From: Sinonovacula constricta
Lineage: Eukaryota; Mollusca; Bivalvia; Cardiida; Solecurtidae
Direction of reading: 5' to 3'
DNA: 64,000 nucleotides
NCBI GenBank assembly: GCA_007844125.1
Contig: CM017558.1
Location: forward strand, 55,972,165 to 56,036,164
Positions 1 through 10,302 of the stretch are shown here, piece after piece (positions within the stretch are counted from its first letter, which is position 1; every line of letters starts with the position of its first letter). Under the pieces are notes generated by a model that saw only the letters and a list, made by a program, of their open reading frames with translations, was not told where the DNA came from and did no database searches. The translations under genes and the position numbers were made by a program.

Positions 1-263
1 ATCTGATCCCTTGAACAGAAAGATAAGTGTTTCATGCTAAAAGGTTGTTCTCTGTGTTGGAAGATTATTCAAATATGTTGACCTTGGTAAATATGATACA
101 ATATTTCAGGCTGGAGTGCTAGAATGTGTAAAATGGTTAGTAGTAGGACAATTTTTGTTTTCCTGTAAACTGTGCTTTAAGCTGAAAGGGACATCTATGA
201 TATATGAAATGCGATATGTCATTACAAGTATCAGCTTTAGTCGAAATTTATATTCACTTGTAG

Positions 264-398
264 TGTGCGATCGAATGACATTTGGTGACAGCTGCAGCAA
301 GACATGTCATTGTTATTTCGACACTTGCGACCCGGTCACAGGACTGTGCAGTTCCGGAGGATGTGTAATGGGTTACCACGGGGACAAATGTGACTTAG
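264..398 (+). CDS. Gene A exon: EGF-like module 1
   Basis: 135 bp between an acceptor ending CACTTGTAG and a GTAAG donor, phase 1/1. The translation reads (V)[16 protein letters not shown] and ends in GYHGDKCDL. Its shortened cysteine spacing (C-HC-YFDTC) resembles the gene B exon at 43267-43395 more than the other EGF exons here, so the two are probably counterparts. Confidence 0.88.
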
Positions 399-854
399 GT
401 AAGATGGCTATACTTCTTGGATACCATTGCATTTGCACTGGATTTAATCTTGTCAAAACAATCTCGCTTAGTTTCGCAATGAAGCGTCATAATACGCCAT
501 TTAAGTTAGACAGCTAAAGTATGACTTTTATCAAAATTCCGTTTGCAATGACAATATGTTTTAACGACCATTTGCACTCCTATCCATTTTCCTTTGTATG
601 CAGTCTGTGACAACAAAACCTATGGAAAGGATTGTTTTACATACTGTGGACATTGCTACAACGGTGAACAATGTAACCCAGTAGACGGCCAGTGTAAAAG
701 ATGCGCTCCTGGATATCTAGGAAACCTTTGCAATCAAAGTAAGACGAAATGGGAAGAATAAAATAATGGAAGAGAAAGGAATAGTATGATGGAGAAGTAA
801 AAAAAAGATAATGCAAGCGAAATAGATAGAATAGAATAGGATATAGATAGATAT

Positions 855-924
<70 letters not shown>

Positions 925-1000
925 GGATGGATGGATGGATGGATGGAGGGATGGAGGGAGGGAGGGAGGGATAGATTAGATAGATAGATAGATAGATAGA

Positions 1001-1054
<54 letters not shown>

Positions 1055-4000
1055 GGATGGATGGATGGATGGATGGATGGATGGATGGATGGAAGGATGG
1101 ATGGATGGATAGATAGATAGATAGATAGATGGCGAGAGCGAGGAAGGGCTAGAGGGTTGGATGGAGGCAGGTAGGAAGAAAGGTATTAATGGATGGATAG
1201 GTAGATCGTAGATGTATGGATGGATAAAGAGAGAAAGAATGAGAGAGAGTCAGAAAGACAGACAGACAGACAGACAGAAAGAGAGAGAGAGAGAGAGAGA
1301 TTGATCAATACAAGCTTATGTCATGTTAGAATGTTCATTTTTTCAGCTTGCCCACGCTCATCCTATGGCGATAATTGTTCTTTTACCTGTGGTAATTGCT
1401 ATGGTAACATAGCATGTGATCACGTGACAGGCACCTGCCAATCTTGTGCTTCAGGCTATCAGGGTGAACTCTGCGTAAAACGTGAGTCGCTGCGATCCCT
1501 TCCGATATGTTTATTACGTTTTTGTTGTTGTTGTTGTTTCGTGTGTGTATTTATATTAAATTACTTCATTGTTTTCTATTTCAAACTTGCTCTGTCTGCG
1601 TGAGACTTTTTTATGATAAAATAAATATTCGTATGTCTTAATTATGCTTACCCTGTGCGCTTCATTACCTCAGATGTCTCTTTTTAATTAATGTCATTCC
1701 TCAAGATCCTGTGTTAAGCTCATGTCTTCCTATGTCTTATTTGTTGTAGAATGTACTTCTGGTACCTACGGTCCCGACTGCCAATACAAGTGCGGGAACT
1801 GTAAGAACGATGACCCATGTGACATTTTCACTGGCCATTGCCCAGGCGGATGTTCGCCGGGTTACCAAGGCAACGATTGTTTAGACGGTAAGATCTTTTT
1901 GGTAATAATACTTAATTGATCGTTTTTATCAGACACATGTATTTATAACGGCCGCAAAATTATTTGATCTCGGCGTTTTCTTTTAAAATAATCAAAGCGC
2001 CGCTTTTAGGTGATCTCATGATTTTTTTTGTTATGCTCTGCATTTCTTTCTGCTGACGGGGTCCTTCTTGTTTTGTTTTAATATTGTGAGCTAAACATAG
2101 AAACATGTTATGAGATACTGCTTTACCTTAAGTTACGAGTAGACTAAGCAAAGCCGTGATAACGAAACAGCGTTGCCGCGCTTAATATGCAACTTTTCAA
2201 CAGACATAAACTTAACACGTAAAACGAGCCACATACGAGACACACAAATATATGAACAGCAACCCACCAACGACAGTTACCATCTTGGGACATTATTTTT
2301 ATGGCGGACTTTCTCGAGGCACCACTTAAATGTTTAAACTATAGTGTATTGACCACGTGGTTTCACTTACTATCGCCAAGTATATTCGTTTACATTCGTC
2401 GCATTTACACGTATAATTATAACCTTTCCAAACCTGCCGATGTTAACCATTCAGAAAGCGGCTATCCATTTACCCCTTACAAGTATCTATCTATCTATTT
2501 ATACTGCTGTACGCCCCTTTCGGGTATTACTAGCAGGTGCGCGTGCAAGTGCAAGAATAAAAGTTTTTAAATGACAAGAAGACGTCAAAGAAAAACAGGG
2601 GTGAACTTGTTAAAAGAGTTAAAAACAGGTTAAAACAGGTTAAAAACAGTGTTTTGCTGTCTAGGCAGTGTTAAGGGCGTTTATAGCCTGTCTGAAGTGA
2701 TCAGGATCAGGCTGCAAAACGACGGTGGATGGTAGCTGGTTCCATAATACGACGGTCTGAGGAAAGAAAGAGTATTTAAAAATATCAATTTTAGTGTGAA
2801 CCTGCCTGTATGTTAATGGATGCATGTGCCTGGTTCTTCTCAATGGCTGTACTAGATAAGGTGGGACTGAAATTGCCACAAAACCGTGGACTATTTTGAA
2901 AAACATACATAGTCTAGCAGAGGTTCTTCTGGATTCTAGTGTCTCCCATTTTAGGTCATCGAGCATAGTCGTCACACTGTCGTAAGGGGAATATTGGCCT
3001 TTGACCCATCGGGCTGCTCTACGTTGGATCCTTTCAATTTTGTTAATTTTACACTGTGTGTGTGGTGACCAAACTGAAGAAGCATATTCTAGTTGCGGTC
3101 TAACAAGTGATTTATATGAGATTTGGCGAATTTTTTGGTTTTTTGAAGGTAGATTTCTTCGTAAGAATCCAAGAGTTTTATTTGCATTCTGAGTGATTCT
3201 GTCAATGTGCTGATTCCATGATAGGTCACTTGAAATGTCAATGCCTAGATATTTTGCACTTGGTACTACCTCTAAGATTTGTCCGTGTAACTTATAACCA
3301 AACTTGATTTTCTTTTTATTCCTAGTTATGTTTAAGACTTGACATTTGCCAGGGTTAAACTCCATTTCCCATAACTTTTCCCAAGCTTCTAATGTCTGTA
3401 AATCCTTCTGTAACTTAAGGCAGTCTTGATTATCTGTGATGACTAGGTAAACTGCAGTGTCGTCAGCGAAAAGGCGAACTTGGGATTTAATATGATTGGG
3501 TAGGTCATTTATATAAAGTAGAAAAAGGAGGGGGCCGAGTACTGAGCCCTGGGGCACCCCTGATGTTACTGGTACTTCCTTGGAATTTACGCCATCAAGG
3601 AGTACTGTTTGTGATCTACCTATAAGAAAGGCTTTGATCCACTGTACTGTACGTTGGTCTACCCCATGTTCCTGCAGTTTATATAATAACTTCAGGTGAC
3701 TTACTTTATCAAAAGCCTTGCTAAAATCCAGCAATATTAAGTCAGTCTGTTGTCCCGTGCTGAGGTTACGTGCTAGGTCGTCAACAAGTTGTATAAGTTG
3801 TGTTTCACAAGATCGGCGCTCACGAAAGCCATGTTGTAAATCATAAAGAATGTTGTGATTTTTAAAATGAACAGTAAGATTGGATGCTATAATGTGTTCT
3901 AATGTTTTACAAAGAATGCAAGTCAAAGAAATTGGTCTGTAGTTTGCAGGGTCATTTTTAGCTCCTTTCTTGAAAAGAGGAGTGACATTTGCAGAAGTCC

Positions 4001-7000
4001 ATTCCATTGGTAGTTTGCCAGAGTCAAGTGATTTTTGAAACAGAATTTGTATTATTGGAGCAATTTGCAATTTTAATTCCTTCAGCACAAGGGGTTTAAT
4101 ACTGTCTGGACCAGCAGCTTTGTCAGGTTTTAGATTACCAAGGAGTTTTATAATCCCTTTTAGGTCAATAACAATTTCAGGCATTTTTGGGTTCTTACAA
4201 TTTATATTCATGTTTATGAGGGTTGCGTTACATAGTTGTGATAACGAAAGTGGTGACATAGGAGTGAAAACAGACTGAAACTGCTTATTTAGGAGGTCTG
4301 CTTTACTTAAGTTGTCGCTAACAGTCGTACCGGTAGACTGATCGAATAAAGGTGGAATACCATGAGCATCTTGCTTTGCCGCTTTTAGAACACTGTATAG
4401 TTTCTTTGTTGAAAACTTACTTTTTGGATGATCTTGTTCTGTTTCCGGGTTTTCATTTCCCAAAACATATTCAATATAATTTTCATGTGCAATTTTAATT
4501 TTCCTTTTGATAAGGTTTTTTAAATTCAGGAAGTGGGCTCTAGTATTTGGATCTGTTTTTTTAGTTTTCTTGAGCTTGACATAAAGGTGATCCCGTTTAC
4601 GAATTAGTCTTTTAATTTCTTGAGTGATCCAAGGCAGTGAGAATTTTGACCCTATTTTCTTTACTGGTATGTATTTTGATATCCCTGTATTAATAGATGA
4701 TTTAAGTTCTTCCCATAGTTTATCAACATTTAAGTTTTGGAATTTACATATTTTTATAATCCTATCTTTTTCAGAGTCCATAAATTTACGAAATTCTGTC
4801 CAGTTTGCTTTTCTATAAAGAATAAAATTTCTGGGAAGTTGTTTTATTGTTTTTGGTTTTAGATTAGCAATGACTGTGAATATGCTGTGGTCTGAAATGC
4901 CTGGATGGAGTGTTACTGAATCTATGAGTGTGTGATATGAAGTGAGGAATAAGTCCAGAATGTTTGTGCTCAAAAGCCAACGAGGCATTAGCGTGTAAAG
5001 TATAGGTTCTGAACATGTGGTAACCTAAAGAAATAGCTATAGCAATAGCTTTATATCAATAGGTTTGTCGATAGTATATAGTGACTAAAATGTTTTATAT
5101 CAACAAAAAAAGGTTATTGGTGCTGTTGAATCTCCACTAAAATATAGCTTGTGAGCCTATAGCAACAAATATAACAAATGACTTGAAATGTTGTATCGTC
5201 GAATCTACACGTGCATATTGATTACAATCGTCGAATCTACACGTGCATATTGATTACAATCGTCGAGTCTACCCGTACATATTATTTACAATCGTTGACT
5301 GTTTCAGATTGTCTTCACTGGACCTACGGAGAGAACTGTTCGTTGACATGTGGTCATTGCTATGGAAACATCACCTGTGATAACGTGACAGGCACCTGCC
5401 AGGCTTGTGCTCCTGGTTACCAAGGAGATCTGTGCGTAACACGTACGTATCTATATCATTAATTATAATAAGCCGGTCTATTTAAGTAATTATCAGTTAA
5501 TGGAAGTGTTTTACATTTTGTTTGATTTATATAATTTGGAATTTACGTTTCGTTTAGTTGACATAATTTTGCATATTGTTTGTAAATTAGTGGTGATTGT
5601 CAACACGTTGTTTTAATTATAATATTAGAATATATGCAAATATTGTACATTCTTCCAGTTATTTGTTTTTATGTTTTATTTGCAACTTAAGAGGTTGACT
5701 ATTTATAACTCAAATTAACAACCCCCTTCCACCACAGGAACAAATTCTGTTGCTGCCGTTTCTGGCATTCCCTTATATCAAGCAAATCAATAAGCCGCCG
5801 AACACATGTTCGTTTCTCAATACATCTTTAATAATCGGATAAAATATTTTCAGTGATTTCATCGCTTGGATAGTTTTATTTTAAATATTTCTCCCGTTAG
5901 GAACTTCTGTATGTATTGTAAAATGTTCATACCGCATTATCCTTTTTGTTTGCAGTGTTCTTAATAATTATACTTTTATCGGATTTTAATCCAAGATGCA
6001 GGTACTTACTATCAGTTGTTGATGGTACATTTTATTTACACTATCTTTGAGAAAACCACTTACAAACCTCTTAGGAAGTGTGAAGTTGGAGCGCTCTACA
6101 AATCACGTTTCAGCACCCCAGTCGGTCCGTCTGTCGGCTAACTATTCCAGTGCGGTAACAGTTGAATTTTCACGTCTCGTCTAAGCGTTATTTGTCACTT
6201 TTACAACTGGATGTGCCTTTGTCTTGCGGTAGTTCGAATTTCAATATTTGTGGTAATTCATAGGACCATTTTATATGTGCCTATTTATACTTGACATGAT
6301 TAAACTGGTAAGACGTCATTATATAATACATTTTATTAATATTTGCACGCTCCCTTCTCCTGCAACTCATTTATATCAGGTGAAAATTGGGGATAATGCA
6401 AATGAGGACCAAAATACAGTCCAGTTTGGATTGACTTTATCTGGCACTAATGGTGCTGCCAGACAATTAAATTAAGTAAAATGAGTGTAAAAGTAATACA
6501 TTCCCTGACATAAAGTTGGACTTACTGAATTCCTTACGAAAACACAATTGACACAATAAAAATGTGCACTGGGAAGGTGCAGTGTGGTGGAGGCGAATGA
6601 AGGTGGTAGAAAAATAAAACGACTGAATAACTTATCCCAACGTCTTTCCAAAACGAGGCTTCGTAAATGCTCTGGGCAGTGGGGTACACTGCACCAAAAG
6701 CAAATGGTATCAGCCCACTTAAATAAGGCTCCTCAACTCGTAGCCGACCCGGACCCAGTACTTTTCAGCTGGGTGGGTGGGGGCGTGGGCGGGGGACGAA
6801 AACCGACAAATGACATAGATTCCGGGCGGGACGGGGGAGGGTGCGGGAAAATGTTTCTAAAATATCGGACATGTATTCTGAAGTGTATCTGAATAACAGG
6901 TTAATAGTATTTAATTGTTTTATTAAAGTGACTCTGAAAGCCTGAAAATGCGAAGACATAAACCTTTAGCAGTATAACTTTGTTGTTGAAAATTAGAATT

Positions 7001-10000
7001 CTTCCAAAATTATGCCGAAATAGGCAACCACATACTTCCCTTCGAACTGGAACATAAAAAGCAGGCAGATTACATTAGTAGCTCCATTTTCCCATCGATC
7101 GTCGTTTGCATATATTGGGAAGAAAATAATAATTAAAACACAATTTTGCTATCTTAGCTATCGCAATTTTTCAGCGAACATCCAGTACATTATCGGCAGA
7201 TATTATGCTTAACAGATATGCATTAATATTGCCTGAATTTAGATTTCTGTTCGAGAATGTTTTGTGCATTATTTCGATGTAGAGTTTAGGGAAGTTACAA
7301 CTGAAGCCCGTCTTATAAAAAAAAATCCAAAATTTCGAGTGCAGCCTCCAATAAATTGTGGGACAAACAAAACAGTACTGTATTGCCGCGAAGTCTTCAT
7401 TAGATATTGGGCCCGACCAAATGCAACTATCAGTAATTGTCGTAGAACAAACAAAATAACAAAGAAGTTTGGAGCTTTGGCACAGCAAACAATCAATGCG
7501 TTTATTAAAACTTGGACCAAAAAATAACAGATTGTGCACATATCATCTAACTACCGTCGTGTTCCAGTACACTGATCATTTTGGATTTTAGAAAAACAAT
7601 AACAACTCATTATTTCAATTGTCAAAGCATATATAAACTGCACAAATTGTTAAAGTTGGTATCCGGTAGTTTGCCTATATCGAATATATGTGACAATATC
7701 TTATCTCCTTTAGGGGGTATTTGTACAGGACTTCTGCAGAGAAAAAAATCATTCTTCAGTCTAAGCTTCGGTGATTTTCAACAGTATCTCAATTTTAGGG
7801 CTGTAAAAGTTAATCAACACTGAAATAGTCATTCTTTTCAAATCTATACATAAAACAATTAGGATTTCTGCTTACAATAGACATCGACGTCACTGCGGAT
7901 GACGTGGCCGGGCTAAAACATAAGTAGTGACGTGGTTTTGTTAGTTTAAAAATAGCTAATTGTGCAGTGTCGCTCAGATAGAAAATACATGTTTGAAATG
8001 ACGAATGTGGCGTTATGGTTAACTTGTAAGACAGGTGTAGGACATCGATAAATAGCATTTTGCGAGCTATGTTCAAGTAACAATTATCTATTTTGATGTT
8101 TAATGAAAATATGCAAATATCCAAACCGTTGGATACTACCTTTAAGTACTATTGCTTCACATGGTGCTTCCTACAGCTGCAGATCACTGACGTATAAAAT
8201 TACTCCAAACTAAGCAATATATCTTCCCTTTTCTCGTTTTTGCAACTTGATACGCAATTCTAATCCTGGGTTATTGCTAAAAATGGACAAGGGACAAAAT
8301 CCTTCGGTAACTCAATTCTTCCTGTTCATTTCAGCGAAGGAAGACAACAAACACCCTCCTGGATAAATCACCTCTTATAAATTTTCGACATTTTGCAATA
8401 ATGTTTATTTGATTAGCACAGTTAAATCTGGTAAATTCATTGTGATAATTAAATCGAATTTTTTCTGATAAAATTCGAACTTCAAGATATAATAATTAAT
8501 TTTTGGGAGTGATTTTGTCTGTGTGTGTGTTTGTGTGTGTGCGTTAAATTTTAGATTTTGTCTGTCTATGCTAAACTGAATAGAAAAGATTTTGTCCGGG
8601 AGGTATTTGGTCCTACAAATAGTAGAGCTGTTGTCACTGTTTGTGTTTTTATTTTGCCTGGATATAACGTAAAGATGCATTTTTTTCTCTATTCTATGTC
8701 AGAATCAATCTCAAAGCTGTGACCTCAATATTTACACAAAATATTTCCTTATTATAAACAACAAATTTTTTGTTATCACCTTTTAACCATTTTGTCATGA
8801 CTTGAAAAAGTTAACTTTAAGTACACTGTAAATCTTTGTACCTTGATTGGGATGCAAGAGGAAAAACAATCGGAAGACCGAGGATAATAACGTCTGCATC
8901 ACCTCAAAGGAGTGCCGTTAAGTCTCGTTAGTGGGGCAGTGGACATCCAGCGAATGCAATAGAACTTTCCGAAAACATGATTTATCTACCCCTACATTTT
9001 GCTCTTCAATTGAGATTTAACTTCCGGAAAACGCGCACCTGTTACTTCCGGGTAGTAAGCTCAGCCACATCTGAACGGCCATATTATTCGGTTCATTGAA
9101 GCGAAGTGTAAAAAAACTGATGTCGTGAGCAATACATCGAAAAAGAAAGGCAATGGGAACTGTTGTGTTTGTAAAGGCATCGTCTGTGGTAAAATAATTA
9201 ATGGGGTGAGACTTTCCTTACATCGATTTCCGGTTTATTCTGCGGCCGTCCGCAGCAAAGAAAAAATAACAACCATTTCTGTCCCTTTGGAACGGCATAC
9301 CCAGGTATCATGATCTGAATTTTTTCTCACATTTGCAATAGGAATTGATGGCATTACTTTGCATCTTACGTACACAAAGTTATTTTCAATGCCGGCGTGT
9401 TCTATGCTGTGGACATGTTGATTTACATATGTTTCGCCACTTTGTTTAACAGCGCGTTTGTATAGTGAATGGTCGGCATTTTATGTGTCGATATATTATT
9501 GTTAATGTTAATTTTACGTATGCAGAAGGTTCGCTAAAATTACGCTAAGAAAGTGTCTATCATTAACTGAAATCACTGTGAAGCTCTGAAGAATCAATCA
9601 TCGGCCATGTCAAAATGGGCTAAAAGGATTGACAAAAAAACTCCGCATTTTCTTTGATCCTTCTGAAGTTTGCCGCCTCCATGAAAAATGCCCAATTAAC
9701 ACACCTTGTGATTTAACAAAAAAACTTATCATCTTGTCCTGTACATGTTGTGTTATTCTTTAATTGTTGTCTGATATTTATTAAGATGAGAGAGTATGAT
9801 CCTGGCAATCACGGCAAATTCCTCTTACAAACTGGAAAAGCTCACGCATGGCTTACATCAGAGACAAATAGGATTATCGAATTGTTTAGAGTCCAAGTTT
9901 GAATTAGTTAAGAGTGAATTACAAAATGCTATTTAAGGAGGTCAGATAAAAAATATTTCGAAGCACTAAATTCATGGTAAAGGATACAAAAGAAAACATA

Positions 10001-10231
10001 ACAACATTCTTTTCTCTCTGAAAACACCACTTACGTCGGCATTATACGGTCTCTTTCATACCCGGTATTATTAGTTCATACCAATAAGACCAGTCAGCAA
10101 CCAATAAACAAATTGCTCATCACACACACACACACCATGAGTCAATTAACACCTTTAATTGTATTTTTTGAGATTGCGAACGTTAATCCACATTTAATAA
10201 GAAATTCAATTATACGATTTTCCTTTAGTTT

Positions 10232-10302
<71 letters not shown>

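Noticed and set aside
7171..7541. Small proteins on both strands
   Set aside because: They lie in the duplicated block, and the second copy at 18900-19170 has broken frames.
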